From JAOAPY01 sp041492185 (GTDB lineage: Bacteria > Acidobacteriota > Blastocatellia > Pyrinomonadales > Pyrinomonadaceae): a stretch of 64,000 bases of DNA. The stretch covers positions 26,477 to 90,476 of the forward strand of contig JBGPWL010000006.1 of the NCBI GenBank assembly GCA_041492185.1, given 5' to 3'. This document shows, piece by piece, positions 40,877 through 50,233 of this stretch. The notes beneath the pieces were generated by a model. It did not search any database. It saw only the letters and a list, made by a program, of their open reading frames with translations, and had not been told where the DNA came from. The first letter of the stretch is position 1, and every line of letters starts with the position of its first letter. A program made the position numbers and the translations under genes.

Positions 40877-41995
40877 TCATTCTTCCCAGGGAAGTCCGGG
40901 CCGGCCAAAGTGTCCGTAGTTCGTCGTTGTGCGATAGATTGGTCTCAGAAGATCCAATCTCTCAATAATCGCTGCCGGACGGAAGTCAAACTCTTTGCTG
41001 AACTCAACGGCCGCTTGATCGTCGCCGGTGCCAAAGGTCTCGACTTTGATCGATACGGGCTTAGCCACGCCGATCGCGTAGGCGACCTGCACCTGTGCTT
41101 TGCGCGCGAAACGATTCTTCACCAGCTCGCGCGCAACGAAGCGACAGAAATACGCGCCGCTGCGATCCACTTTCGATGGATCTTTGCCGCTGAATGCGCC
41201 GCCGCCATGTGGCGCCATGCCGCCGTAACTGTCAACGATGATCTTCCGACCCGTAACGCCACAATCAGCCGAAGGTCCGCCATGCGAAAAACTTCCGGTG
41301 GGATTCACGAGAAAACGCGTCTCCGAACTGAACCACGAGCCGAGCGCGCGCGGCGCGAGCTTCTCGATCACATAGTTTCGGATTTCGTTTTGCGTGATGC
41401 CTTCGAAGTGTTGCGTCGAGACGAGCACATCGGAGACATACTTCGGCTCGTTTCCTTCGTAGACCACGGAAACCTGTGTCTTGCCGTCAGGACGCAACCA
41501 GTTGACGACACCTGCGCGTCGATCGTCGGCGAGTTGTCTGGCCAGCATGTGCGCGAGATGGATCGGCAGCGGCATTAGTTCGGATGTTTCGTCCGAAGCG
41601 TAGCCAAACATGATGCCCTGATCGCCGGCGCCCTGATCGCCGTGCTCAGTTTTTGTCGAATCAACTCCCTGATTAATCTCCGAAGACTGTTTCGTGATCA
41701 ACTGAATAATCTTCACGCCGTCGGCGTTGAAAGGCTCGTTCGGTTCGACGTAGCCGATCTGGTTAATTGCCTGACGCACGATCTCTTCGTGATCCACTTT
41801 GCCGTTGGAAGTGATCTCTCCGGCCAGGACGACTGTGCCTTCTTTGCAGAGAACTTCGCAGGCGACGTGGCTTTGTTGGTCCTGCTCGATGTAGGCATCG
41901 AGAACCGAATCGGCGATCAGATCGCAGACTTTGTCGGGATGGCCTTCGGAAACGGATTCAGAAGTAAACGTATAGCGCGTTGCGTTTGTAGACAT
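40877..41995 (-). CDS. metK: S-adenosylmethionine synthetase
   Basis: A 372-residue MetK. ATG 41995 is chosen over a far-upstream in-frame start because family proteins begin with the FTSESVSEGHPDKVCDLIAD ATP-binding signature. Other hallmarks: GAGDQGIMFGYA (~115), FLVNPTGSFSHGGPSADCG (~235; 19 residues shown), and DSYGGMAPHGGGAFSGKDPS (~265). It makes SAM from ATP and methionine. GAGG-like bases sit upstream on the minus strand. The ~290 bp before it hold a hairpin chain; no SAM riboswitch is recognised. Confidence 0.95.
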   Translation of the reverse strand: MSTNATRYTFTSESVSEGHPDKVCDLIADSVLDAYIEQDQQSHVACEVLCKEGTVVLAGEITSNGKVDHEEIVRQAINQIGYVEPNEPFNADGVKIIQLITKQSSEINQGVDSTKTEHGDQGAGDQGIMFGYASDETSELMPLPIHLAHMLARQLADDRRAGVVNWLRPDGKTQVSVVYEGNEPKYVSDVLVSTQHFEGITQNEIRNYVIEKLAPRALGSWFSSETRFLVNPTGSFSHGGPSADCGVTGRKIIVDSYGGMAPHGGGAFSGKDPSKVDRSGAYFCRFVARELVKNRFARKAQVQVAYAIGVAKPVSIKVETFGTGDDQAAVEFSKEFDFRPAAIIERLDLLRPIYRTTTNYGHFGRPGLPWEE

Positions 41996-42126
41996 GCTCT
42001 TAAGATTCACCTCAAAGTTAGAATAGCTATCACTGAGTTCGCATCGAAGTTTGCGCGCGAAAACTGAAATGCCACCAATCGCATCAACGATGGTGGCCAA
42101 GCGCGCGACGGAGACTTGGCAGTTTC

Positions 42127-42233
42127 AGAAAGCGAAAGGCTTTCTGCACATCGGGGTGCTTGTTTCAGCAGCCCCGGGCACCGTCTCCTGCTCGGTTGCC
42201 GGACCCTTGCGGGTCGCTCGTGATGTGCGAGCG
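42127..42233. repeat. Chain of hairpins upstream of metK and the FKBP gene
   Basis: AGAAAGC/GCTTTCT (42127-42145), CGGGGTGCT/AGCAGCCCCG (42152-42176), GGACCC/GGGTC (42201-42215) and CGCTCG/CGAGCG (42215-42233) follow one another. It resembles the chains at 8150-8345 and 31823-31987. The rest of 41996-42480 shows no gene. Confidence 0.55.
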
Positions 42234-42480
42234 AGATTAGCAAAGAGGACGAGCGGATGCAAGCCGACGAACGTCAGTTGATCGGTTGACAATTGGCAAT
42301 CGTCCATGGACTATCATCTATTATCTGCGAGATTGTTCAGAAAGGCGGAAGGAACGGAAAGACATCATCGAGCGATTTGTCGCCAGAGACCGGACGCAAA
42401 TTTGAACGAGGCTGGGAAAAACGGTATAAGAACCATTCCGATTATCAAATCCCGATAACAGGTCAGAAGGAGAAAGTAGA

Positions 42481-43038
42481 TTGCCACGAAGTCGTCATCG
42501 AAAAACCACAAAGGCTAAGAAACGTCCGAAGGGTATGGGCGGCAGCTCAGGAGGAGCGAGCCCACGCACGAAAAATGAGCGCCGCGTCAAGACGCTGGCG
42601 ATGGTTGTCATAGCGGTGTTGGCTATATCAGCCGCGGGTTATCTGTGGGCCACGCGCGGTGGGAGTCAGCCCAAAGAAGTCACGCTGCCGGACGGCCTGA
42701 AGTATGTGGAACTCGTCGAGGGTACAGGTGCGAGCCCGCGACCGGGACAAACAGTGCTAGTGAATTACAGCGGTAAGTTAGAAAACGGGACTGAATTTAA
42801 TAACTCAAAGGGCAAGCCGGTACCGTTCGAAATCGGCAAAGGGATCCGGGGTTGGGACGAAGGCTTGATGACGATGAAAGTGGGTGGGAAACGCAAGTTT
42901 ACCATTCCGCCAAAGCTTGCATATGGAGCCACAGGATATCCGCCGAACATTCCTCCAAACGCAACGCTGATTTTCGAAGTCGAGTTGCTGGACGTAAAAG
43001 ATACCCCGGTGAGAATGCCTCCCGGCCTCAGGCGTTAG
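42481..43038 (+). CDS. Membrane-anchored FKBP-type peptidyl-prolyl isomerase
   Basis: A 185-residue protein starting at TTG 42481, with AAGGAG ~8 nt upstream. A basic start (RSRHRKTTKAKKRPK) and one TM helix (~40-60, AMVVIAVLAISAAGYLW) precede an FKBP domain (~70-180): LVNYSGKLENGTEFNNS, IGKGIRGWDEGLMTMKVGGK, YGATGYPPNIPPNATLIFEV. FKBPs speed proline isomerisation in proteins; this one is anchored outside the membrane or faces the periplasm. Its end overlaps the convergent next gene by 11 bp. Confidence 0.9.
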   Translation: MPRSRHRKTTKAKKRPKGMGGSSGGASPRTKNERRVKTLAMVVIAVLAISAAGYLWATRGGSQPKEVTLPDGLKYVELVEGTGASPRPGQTVLVNYSGKLENGTEFNNSKGKPVPFEIGKGIRGWDEGLMTMKVGGKRKFTIPPKLAYGATGYPPNIPPNATLIFEVELLDVKDTPVRMPPGLRR

Positions 43039-43465
43039 TCTGAAGACGCACGCCTTTGCCATAAACGAACGCCGTAACGATCCCGAGAAAGATCTTTCCT
43101 GTTAGTTCAGAGAGCACCTGCTTAGACAGTAACAGCAGCGGCACCGGCTGCACTGCGTAGGCGATGAAGAACGAAGGCACTGTCAGAATCAGGAACATCA
43201 GGATGCCGAAGCGAATGCCCTGACCCAACCAAGGTTTGTCCTCCACCCCTTGCGCATAAACCCAAACCGACCCGACCGCAAAACTGATGTACGCGAGAAA
43301 CATCGGTGCCGCCTTTTGCTGGCCGTCCGCTCTGAAGAGATGTGGATTCTGACTCATCAACAAGAGGTAATCCGGTCTGAGCCAAATGGCATGAATGAAA
43401 ATGCCGAGCAGGGTGGCCAGGATAAAGATCACAATCATCGTCAGAATCAGTCGCACTCGGTTCAT
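43028..43465 (-). CDS. Four-TM hypothetical membrane protein
   Basis: A 145-residue protein with four hydrophobic segments (TMIVIFILATLLGIFIHAIW, FLAYISFAVGSVWVYA, FGILMFLILTVPSFFIAY, and IFLGIVTAFVYG). GGAGG sits 6 nt before the ATG. No family recognised. Overlaps the FKBP gene end by 11 bp in convergent orientation. Confidence 0.7.
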   Translation of the reverse strand: MNRVRLILTMIVIFILATLLGIFIHAIWLRPDYLLLMSQNPHLFRADGQQKAAPMFLAYISFAVGSVWVYAQGVEDKPWLGQGIRFGILMFLILTVPSFFIAYAVQPVPLLLLSKQVLSELTGKIFLGIVTAFVYGKGVRLQTNA

Positions 43466-43683
43466 TGAGGGCCTCCGCTGTTCAGGTGAATGGTTAATTG
43501 TAAAATCCCGAAACGTTTGTGCTACGGATTATCAATTTGCCGCGGACCTGATGCACTCCGCGGTTTGTTTCGTCGTCGGTGGCCGATTCTAACTTAGTTC
43601 CGCGCGAGCCGCCAGTTGGTGTACAGTACGCGCGCCTCAATATTGTTTTTTCATTCCGCAAGAATATGAGGAGGTTGGATCGG

Positions 43684-45429
43684 GTGAACTTCAAAGCAGA
43701 TTTCCTTCGCCACGCCGAAAATCGCAGCCTGGTTTATCTATTCGCAGTGCCGGTACTGGTTTTGTTTCTAAGCCTGAGTGGCGCGATCAATAGTGCGACA
43801 GTTCCGAAGACGCCGTTATCCGCCGATCTGATTCTCACCAATGGCCGCATTTGGACCGGCAACGAGGCGCAACCCTGGGCCACGGCCGTCGCGATCAGCG
43901 GCGACAAGATCATTGCTGTTGGCGACGCGAAACAGATCCAGAAACTTGCCACTCCAAAGACCAGGGTGATTGACCTCGGCGGCAAGTTTGCGATGCCCGG
44001 CATCAACGATTCGCACATCCACTTTCTTGGCGGCGCGCTCAAACTCCTGGGGGTCGATCTCACCGGCGCGCGTTCACTCGAAGAAATTCAAAAACGCGTC
44101 GCTGCATTTGCAAAGGCTAACAGGGACGAAAAGTGGATCACTGGCAGTGGTTGGGAATATTCGTATCTGCCCAATCAACGCTTGCCAACGCGCGGCGATA
44201 TCGACGCGGTCGTCAGCGACCGTCCGGTTTTCCTCTCTTCGTACGACGGCCACACTGGTTGGGTAAACTCGAAGGCGCTGGAGCTTGCCGGCGTCAACGC
44301 GCAATCGAAGTTTGGCGGTTACGGTGAGATCGCGGTGGATGAGCGCGGCCAAGCCACTGGCGTGCTGAAAGAAGGCGCGCAGCGTTTGGTGCGAAGAGCG
44401 ATCCCTGAACCTTCGCGCGAGCGCCAGCTCGACGCGCTGCGACGCGAAATGGAAATCGCCAGCTCGCTGGGCATCACCAGCATTCAAAATGCGAGCGGCA
44501 GCGCGGCGGAAGTTGAGTTGTACAAAGAGCTGTTGGATCGCGGTGAATTGAAGTTGCGCGTCAGATTCGCGATCTCAGTTGGTCCACAGACGACGCAGAC
44601 GGACATCGATCGCATTGCGGCCCTCGCCAAACAATATGCCGGCCCGATGTTGCAAGTCGGTTCGATCAAGATCGTGCTCGATGGCGTTATCGAAGCGCAC
44701 ACCGCAGCAATGCTCGAGCCTTATTCCGACGATCCGAAGAACAGTGGCCATCCGTCGTTTACGCGAGAGCAACTGAACAACGTCGTGGCGATGGCTGATC
44801 GGGCGGGTCTGCAGGTTCTTGTTCACGCGATCGGCGACGGCGCAGTTCACATGGCGCTTGATGCGTACGAGAACACGGAAAAGGTGAACGGCCGCCGCGA
44901 TTCGCGTTTTCGCATCGAACACATTGAGACGATCTCGTCGGACGATATTCCGCGCTTTGCAAAGCTGGGAGTGATTGCTTCGATGGAGCCGATTCACGCC
45001 GATCCGGCGACGGTAGAAGTTTGGTCGCGTGCGATTGGACCGGAGCGGACGAAGCGCGGTTTTGTCTGGCACTCGCTCGAGAGTGCCGGCGCGCGCTTGA
45101 TCTTCAGCAGCGACTACCCGTCAGCGATCAGTCTCGATCCAATGCGCGGATTGCACAACGCAGTCAATCGGCAGACGACCGACGGTCAGCCTCCCGGTGG
45201 TTGGTTTCCGGAGCAGCGAGTCTCCGTTGCGACGGCGCTGAGAGCCTACACCGTGTCGGGCGCTTACGCTTCGTTTGAAGAAGGCGCGAAAGGAAGGATC
45301 GCTCCGGGCATGCTTGCGGACATGATTGTGTTGACGGCCGATCCGTTTGCGGTCAATCCAGCGAGTCTTTATCAAACGCGCGTGGCGCTGACGCTCTTTG
45401 ATGGGCGCGTGAATTATCAAGCGAAATAG
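43684..45429 (+). CDS. Amidohydrolase of the YtcJ type
   Basis: A 581-residue amidohydrolase from GTG 43684, chosen because AGGAGG (43669-43674) lies 9 nt upstream; an earlier in-frame GTG at 43579 has no clear signal. An N-terminal signal/anchor is followed by the amidohydrolase metal motif NDSHIHFLGG (~103), a VHAIGDGAVHMALDAY segment (~365) and SSDYPSAISLDPMRGLHNAV (~480). YtcJ-like enzymes are metal-dependent hydrolases of amides or imides. The substrate is unknown; it is probably exported. Confidence 0.8.
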   Translation: MNFKADFLRHAENRSLVYLFAVPVLVLFLSLSGAINSATVPKTPLSADLILTNGRIWTGNEAQPWATAVAISGDKIIAVGDAKQIQKLATPKTRVIDLGGKFAMPGINDSHIHFLGGALKLLGVDLTGARSLEEIQKRVAAFAKANRDEKWITGSGWEYSYLPNQRLPTRGDIDAVVSDRPVFLSSYDGHTGWVNSKALELAGVNAQSKFGGYGEIAVDERGQATGVLKEGAQRLVRRAIPEPSRERQLDALRREMEIASSLGITSIQNASGSAAEVELYKELLDRGELKLRVRFAISVGPQTTQTDIDRIAALAKQYAGPMLQVGSIKIVLDGVIEAHTAAMLEPYSDDPKNSGHPSFTREQLNNVVAMADRAGLQVLVHAIGDGAVHMALDAYENTEKVNGRRDSRFRIEHIETISSDDIPRFAKLGVIASMEPIHADPATVEVWSRAIGPERTKRGFVWHSLESAGARLIFSSDYPSAISLDPMRGLHNAVNRQTTDGQPPGGWFPEQRVSVATALRAYTVSGAYASFEEGAKGRIAPGMLADMIVLTADPFAVNPASLYQTRVALTLFDGRVNYQAK

Positions 45430-45659
45430 GAGTTGCGAAAACTTCCTCACCAGGTTGCGCAAAAGCACCAACCATAAGCACTGAATACATGTTCCTTTCG
45501 CGGCCGGTCGGCCAAAGTCACACCAGTTTCCTCCTGGAGCCCCGGCATTCGAGTTGCTCAGTAGACCACCGGCTGTGACGGATTTGATTACTTCATCGCG
45601 TCGCGCTAACCTGCGTTAGTATTGCGCCGCGGAATTCACCGAACGGAGAAACGACAATC

Positions 45660-46976
45660 ATGAGCGCGGACACTTTGACCATCACTGATAATCGGACCGG
45701 TAAACAATATGAACTGCCGATCGAGAATGAAACGATAAAGGCCATGGACCTGCGCCAGATCAAAGTCGCGGACGACGACTTTGGTTTGATGACTTATGAC
45801 CCGGCGTTCATGAACACCGCGTCATGCAAGAGCCGCATCACCTTCATCGATGGTGACAAGGGAATTCTCGAATACCGCGGCTATCCGATTGAGCAGCTCG
45901 CAGAAAAAAGCACCTACCTTGAGGTTGCCTATCTGCTCCTTCACGGTGAGCTGCCAACCGAGGCGCAACTAAAAGAGTGGACCTCGAATATCACGTATCA
46001 CACCTTCATCAACGAGAACATCAAGAAGGTCATCGACGGTTTTCATTACAACGCCCATCCGATGGGTATGTTTGAGGCAGCGCTGGGCGCGCTTTCAACT
46101 TTCTATCCCGACGCGAAGGAAATCTTTGACGAGGAATGCCGCCGTAAGCAGATCTATCGGCTGATCGCCAAGGTGCCGACGATTGCCGCCTTCGCGTTTC
46201 GTCATCGCATCGGCATGCAATACGCCTATCCGGACAACGATCTAAGCTACGAAGGCAATTTCCTGAACATGATGTTCAAGACCACCGAGTTGAAGTATCA
46301 ACCTGATCCGGTGCTGGAGCGCGCGCTCAACGTGCTCTACATCCTGCACGCCGACCACGAACAGAATTGCAGCACGAACGCGATGCGCAGCATCGGCAGC
46401 GCGCACACCGATCCGTTCTCATCAATTGCCGGGGCGGCCGCGGCGCTGTATGGCCCGCTCCACGGAGGCGCGAACGAGATGGTGCTGCGGATGCTTAACG
46501 AAATCGGATCGGTCGACAAAGTACCGGACTACATCAAGCGCGTTAAGGCCGGCGAGTTTCGTTTGATGGGATTCGGCCACCGCGTGTATAAGAACTACGA
46601 TCCGCGCGCGCGCATAATCAAACAGGTCGCCTACGAGGTGTTCGAAGTCACGGGAAAAGATCCACAGCTCGACATCGCGCTTGAGTTGGAACGCATCGCG
46701 CTCGAAGACGAGTATTTTGTGAAACGCAAGCTTTACCCGAACGTCGATTTCTATTCCGGGATCATTTATAAGGCAATGCGCTTTCCGGTGGACATGTTTC
46801 CGGTGATGTTTGCCATCCCGCGAACTTCAGGCTGGCTCGCGCAGTGGGTCGAGCTGCTCGAGGATAAGGATCAAAAGATCGCGCGGCCGCGACAGATCTA
46901 TCTCGGATACCGCACGCGCGACTACGTGCCGCTCGCGCAGCGGAAGATCGAGGACACTAGCGCGGCGCGGGCGTGA
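45660..46976 (+). CDS. gltA: Citrate synthase
   Basis: A 438-residue type II citrate synthase. Signatures are SCKSRITFIDGDKGILEYRG, the oxaloacetate/acetyl-CoA site His in GPLHGGANEMVLRML (~280) and FGHRVYKNYDPRA (~305; catalytic His), plus FYSGIIYKAMRFPVDMFPVM (Asp region ~360). It condenses acetyl-CoA and oxaloacetate in the TCA cycle. GGAG precedes the ATG. Its last 43 codons (46848-46976) have a diverged second copy at 49705-49827. Confidence 0.97.
   Translation: MSADTLTITDNRTGKQYELPIENETIKAMDLRQIKVADDDFGLMTYDPAFMNTASCKSRITFIDGDKGILEYRGYPIEQLAEKSTYLEVAYLLLHGELPTEAQLKEWTSNITYHTFINENIKKVIDGFHYNAHPMGMFEAALGALSTFYPDAKEIFDEECRRKQIYRLIAKVPTIAAFAFRHRIGMQYAYPDNDLSYEGNFLNMMFKTTELKYQPDPVLERALNVLYILHADHEQNCSTNAMRSIGSAHTDPFSSIAGAAAALYGPLHGGANEMVLRMLNEIGSVDKVPDYIKRVKAGEFRLMGFGHRVYKNYDPRARIIKQVAYEVFEVTGKDPQLDIALELERIALEDEYFVKRKLYPNVDFYSGIIYKAMRFPVDMFPVMFAIPRTSGWLAQWVELLEDKDQKIARPRQIYLGYRTRDYVPLAQRKIEDTSAARA
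46848..46976 (+). repeat. 3' end of gltA, copy A of a direct repeat
   Basis: These 129 bases, encoding VELLEDKDQKIARPRQ and the rest of the citrate synthase C-terminus, are repeated in the same orientation at 49705-49827. The repeat has about ten changes and a 6-nt in-frame gap. An uninterrupted match of ~49 bp covers the RTRDYVPLAQRKIEDT codons. Confidence 0.85.
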
Positions 46977-47035
46977 ATGCTACGGTCGATGGCTGCGGCT
47001 GCCGTTTTCCCTGGCAAACAATTCAAACTCGAAAA

Positions 47036-48802
47036 CTACGGTTTAGCTGCTGCGGCAGTGCCTTGATGGAATATGACCAGCCATTTGCCGCCGCGATTCA
47101 CCCAAATGGTGCTGTGTAATTCACGGTTAGCGCCCGGCTGCTTAACCGCATACGTCACGAGCGACGCATCATTGTCAAACGTCACTGTTTTCCAATCGCT
47201 TAGCTCGGCTGAAAAATCACTCACGCTTGCACCCTTTACTGATCCGGCTTTGTCGTAAATGCCCTCAGACTCGACGTCGATAGATTCGGGAGCAAGAAAG
47301 GCCGCAAAAACGTCATAGTTCTTGTTCTTCAGCGCGTCCCAAAGCAGCTTCTCATTCGCGACCGGATCCGCGCCCGCCTCCGACAAATTTGACGCTGGAT
47401 TCACTGCGGCCTCTGCTGATTTGCTAGCACTTTGTGATACGGGTGGCGGCGCTACGGTCACAGGCGTCTCCTGATGATAGATCTCCAGCAACCTACCATC
47501 ACGATTGACCCAAGCCGAGCTTGCTCGCCGAGCACCCTCCGGCAGCGCCTGTCCTTTGTACGTCCCTTTCAAACTGACCGTGTAGGTGATAGCGAAAGCG
47601 TCTTTGTCAATCGGCAGTAACTTCCAATCAGAGAACTTGAGCTCTGAAAACGTTTCTTCTCTTACACCGTTAACCGTTCTGGTTTTGTCATAAAGGCCGT
47701 CATCTTCGACCTCGATATAATCAACGGCTAACATATTTCCATAAGCGTCGTAGTCTTTCTTTTCGATCGCGTCCCAAGTGGCTTTCTCTTTAGCGATGAT
47801 ATCCTGCTCCGACACGCTGACAGGTGTTTTGGATTCCGTCGACTTATTCGCATTCGCCTGTGATTGCTTGGAACCGTCCTTCTTCTGCTCAGTTTTGTCC
47901 AGCGCTAGGATCCAGAACGTTCCGGCGAGGGCCACGGCAGCGATAACAATTCCCGCCACGCCAATCCATAGGTTTCTTCCTCTGGTCAAGGTTTTTTCAC
48001 CACGCGTTTCATCTCGATTGAACAGCTTGGGAGGCTGGGCCTTGATTGTTTCGGCAGCCTTCAGTTCAGGGTGCGTCGGGGCCGCGATAGTGGGCGGCAT
48101 TCTCGCTTCCTGATGTTTCGGGAGCACCAAAGTAACTGGCGGGTCTTTGCTGAGCGTAGGGACCGCTTCTCGTGCTTCACGTTTTTGCAACCAAAGCATG
48201 CGTCCAGCCTCGCGCAACTCTTGGCGCATCTCTGCTGCTGATGCATAACGCTGAGATGGGTCACGTTGTAATGCCTTCATCACGACTCGACGCAACACCT
48301 CCGGCACCGCATCTCCCAAAGCCGCAGGGTCCTGGCGCAGGAGCGCACCGACTAACGAAGCCATGTCCTGCTGCTCGTAAGGCAGTCGCCCCGAAAGCAG
48401 TTGATAAAAGATCACTCCGGTGGCCCAGATGTCCGTGCGTTCGTTGCGCTTTCCATCGAATGCTTCGGGAGCCATGTAGGCCAGCGTGCCGCTGATGTTT
48501 GTGCTGTATGAGCCTGACCGCAGCAGGCGCGCGATGCCGAAATCTGCGACGCGCGGAGTGTCGCGTTGCAGCAGAATGTTTTCCGGTTTCAGGTCGCGGT
48601 GAATGATACGCCGCTCGTGCAAGTGAGCGAGCCCGGCCAGTACGCCTTCAATAATCTCGCAAGCCGATTCGATCGAAGCCGCTTTGCCGCCATGCTGCTT
48701 CAACCATCCTCCCAGCGAACCGTCGGGGACATACTCGCTGACGATCGCGACCTGGCCCTCGTAAATGTCGGCGTCGATCATCGGCAGCACGTTCGGATGC
48801 AA
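47036..48802 (-). CDS. Ser/Thr protein kinase lacking its N-lobe, with two NTF2-like domains
   Basis: The open frame (588 codons) begins at TTG 48802, right at the HPN motif of the kinase C-helix/beta-4 region. An in-frame TAG lies at 48830-48832, so the Gly-rich loop, VAIK Lys and C-helix Glu are absent. The C-lobe is intact: IIHRDLKPENILL, VADFGIARLL and MAPEAFDG. A TM helix (~275-295, WIGVAGIVIAAVALAGTFWI) and two SnoaL/DUF4440-like NTF2 repeats follow outside the membrane (~330-440 and ~480-585). Without an N-lobe the kinase should be inactive. It is probably a 5'-truncated gene cut where the Phd/VapC segment begins. Confidence 0.75.
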   Translation of the reverse strand: MHPNVLPMIDADIYEGQVAIVSEYVPDGSLGGWLKQHGGKAASIESACEIIEGVLAGLAHLHERRIIHRDLKPENILLQRDTPRVADFGIARLLRSGSYSTNISGTLAYMAPEAFDGKRNERTDIWATGVIFYQLLSGRLPYEQQDMASLVGALLRQDPAALGDAVPEVLRRVVMKALQRDPSQRYASAAEMRQELREAGRMLWLQKREAREAVPTLSKDPPVTLVLPKHQEARMPPTIAAPTHPELKAAETIKAQPPKLFNRDETRGEKTLTRGRNLWIGVAGIVIAAVALAGTFWILALDKTEQKKDGSKQSQANANKSTESKTPVSVSEQDIIAKEKATWDAIEKKDYDAYGNMLAVDYIEVEDDGLYDKTRTVNGVREETFSELKFSDWKLLPIDKDAFAITYTVSLKGTYKGQALPEGARRASSAWVNRDGRLLEIYHQETPVTVAPPPVSQSASKSAEAAVNPASNLSEAGADPVANEKLLWDALKNKNYDVFAAFLAPESIDVESEGIYDKAGSVKGASVSDFSAELSDWKTVTFDNDASLVTYAVKQPGANRELHSTIWVNRGGKWLVIFHQGTAAAAKP

Positions 48803-48990
48803 GATGCCGAGCGGCTGAGGTCTTCGGTGCTACTCGTCGAAGCCTGTAAGGCCTCCGCGACAACCCGCGGTAACAGTGATGAATGATGCTGCGCCTAAAG
48901 ATAGAGTCCACACTCCGGGCAATTCTTTGACCTCTCTGATTTTTGCAGTGCTAAGGCGGCCACGATTAACTTCGTGTACAATGGCAGCAT

Positions 48991-49287
48991 ATGAACAACC
49001 ATTTGATTCATGTTTCGGAGGCCGAGGCTAGAGATGACTTTTCGTCGCTACTTGATCGCGTTCGCGCGGGAGCCGAGGTAGTGATCGAAGACGGCTCAAC
49101 TCCCATTGCTGTTCTACGTCCCGCCACCAGGGGCCCAGGCCGTCTGCTCTCGGAGTCGATCATGTTGGCTGAAGAACACGCCAGGAAGCTGGGGTACACA
49201 CCGACTCTTGATTCCGACTTCGCCTCTGATCTGGAAGAGATCATCAATAGCCATCGGGAGCCGCTGAATCCTCCAGCATGGGACTGA
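48991..49287 (+). CDS. Phd/YefM-type antitoxin
   Basis: A 98-residue antitoxin of the Phd/YefM class (HVSEAEARDDFSSLLDRVRA, VIEDGSTPIAVLRPA). It overlaps the downstream PIN toxin by 10 nt, so the two are co-translated. TACAAT lies 8 nt before the ATG, suggesting a short leader. It should neutralise the VapC-like toxin. Confidence 0.85.
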   Translation: MNNHLIHVSEAEARDDFSSLLDRVRAGAEVVIEDGSTPIAVLRPATRGPGRLLSESIMLAEEHARKLGYTPTLDSDFASDLEEIINSHREPLNPPAWD

Positions 49288-49691
49288 TCCTCGACTCAAG
49301 CGTACTGATCGCGGGCGAACGCCGCAACGAAAGTGTGCGCGATATTCTGGAACGCGTGAGAGAAAGTCTTGGCGAGACGGAAACCGCGCTTTCGGTGGTC
49401 AGCGTCGTGGAACTTACTCATGGGATCCATCGGGCCAAAACTTCAGCGGATCGACAGCGACGAGAAACGTTCGTAGAAGAGTTGCTCCACTCGCTTATCG
49501 TATGCCCGATTACCCTGGAAGTTGCGCAGCTCGCCGGAAGAATAGAGGGTCAGCAGGCAACTCAGGGAATTAGCATCGCTTTCGCGGATTTGCTGATCGG
49601 CGTGACGGCGTTGCAGCTTGCTTACTCAGTCGCCACCCTCAACGTTAGACACTTCAAACTAATCCCCGGCTTGTCAGTAGTTCAGATCTAA
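49278..49691 (+). CDS. VapC-type PIN toxin
   Basis: A 137-residue PIN-domain toxin with the acidic catalytic set: MGLILDSSVLIAGE (D6), SVVELTHGI (Glu ~46), SIAFADLLIGVTALQLAYSV (Asp ~103) and the VATLNVRHFKLIPGL end, where Asn replaces the last Asp. VapC toxins are RNases cutting initiator tRNA or rRNA. It is paired with the Phd-like antitoxin and sits between the truncated kinase and the second gltA 3' end. Confidence 0.88.
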   Translation: MGLILDSSVLIAGERRNESVRDILERVRESLGETETALSVVSVVELTHGIHRAKTSADRQRRETFVEELLHSLIVCPITLEVAQLAGRIEGQQATQGISIAFADLLIGVTALQLAYSVATLNVRHFKLIPGLSVVQI

Positions 49692-49704
49692 GAGACGAGC
49701 ACGG

Positions 49705-49827
49705 GTCGAGCTGCTCGAAGATAAGGACCAAAAGATCCCGCGACAGATCTATCTCGGACACCGCACGCGCGACTACGTGCCGCTCGCGCAGCGGAAGATC
49801 GAGGACACTAACGCCGCGCGAGCTTAA
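49705..49827 (+). pseudogene. Second copy of the gltA 3' end (citrate synthase C-terminal fragment)
   Basis: It encodes VELLEDKDQKIPRQIYLG and the remaining C-terminus ending NAARA stop, matching gltA codon for codon. Changes are mostly synonymous (GAG to GAA, GAT to GAC) plus a 6-nt in-frame deletion and a TGA to TAA stop. There is no upstream coding part. The pattern suggests it came from a once-selected citrate synthase, perhaps of another strain, rather than a recent local copy. Confidence 0.8.
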
Positions 49828-49897
49828 GATCCGGCTGAACGCGAAAGCCACGGGCTGTCATCGTAGAGGCTGGCGGCCCGAGGCGCGCGCCCGTTGA

Positions 49898-50233
49898 TTA
49901 TTTCAAGCCGTAGACCAGCACATCTATTGCATCCGTGCCGGCGCCGCCGATCGCATCCGCGAAGATCGTCAGTTTAGTGCCAGGCACGTCGTATACTCGT
50001 GTTACTTGAGCATGTGGCGCCAGGCTCAGTATGTCTAACTGGGCCACCAATTCATTGCCTTCGGTGATTGTCAGCCGGATGTTAACGCCCGTGCCCGAAC
50101 CAACGCGCTCATCTGCGACGACTCTGATTTTTGAGAAAGAGGTGCAATCGACCATTCCTAGTTGCCTCGATTGTCCAGCAGGGATCGACACTGCTCCTGG
50201 CTGTGTCCTAAATGCAAGCACTGTTGTACTCAT
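49898..50233 (-). CDS. Small beta-rich hypothetical protein
   Basis: A 111-residue protein with a near-perfect Shine-Dalgarno (AAAGGAGG) before the ATG. The product is beta-strand rich (VNIRLTITEGNELVAQLDIL, VTRVYDVPGTKLTIFADAIG) with no signal peptide, TM or recognised motif. A sandwich-type domain is likely. Function unknown. Confidence 0.7.
   Translation of the reverse strand: MSTTVLAFRTQPGAVSIPAGQSRQLGMVDCTSFSKIRVVADERVGSGTGVNIRLTITEGNELVAQLDILSLAPHAQVTRVYDVPGTKLTIFADAIGGAGTDAIDVLVYGLK

Noticed and set aside
41996..42480. SAM riboswitch upstream of metK
   Set aside because: No SAM-I or SAM-II core was recognised; the region holds hairpin chains and a gap only.
48803..48990. Missing N-lobe of the kinase in a shifted frame
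   Set aside because: The three frames upstream show no Gly-rich loop, VAIK or C-helix motif, so a frameshift could not be supported from sequence alone.
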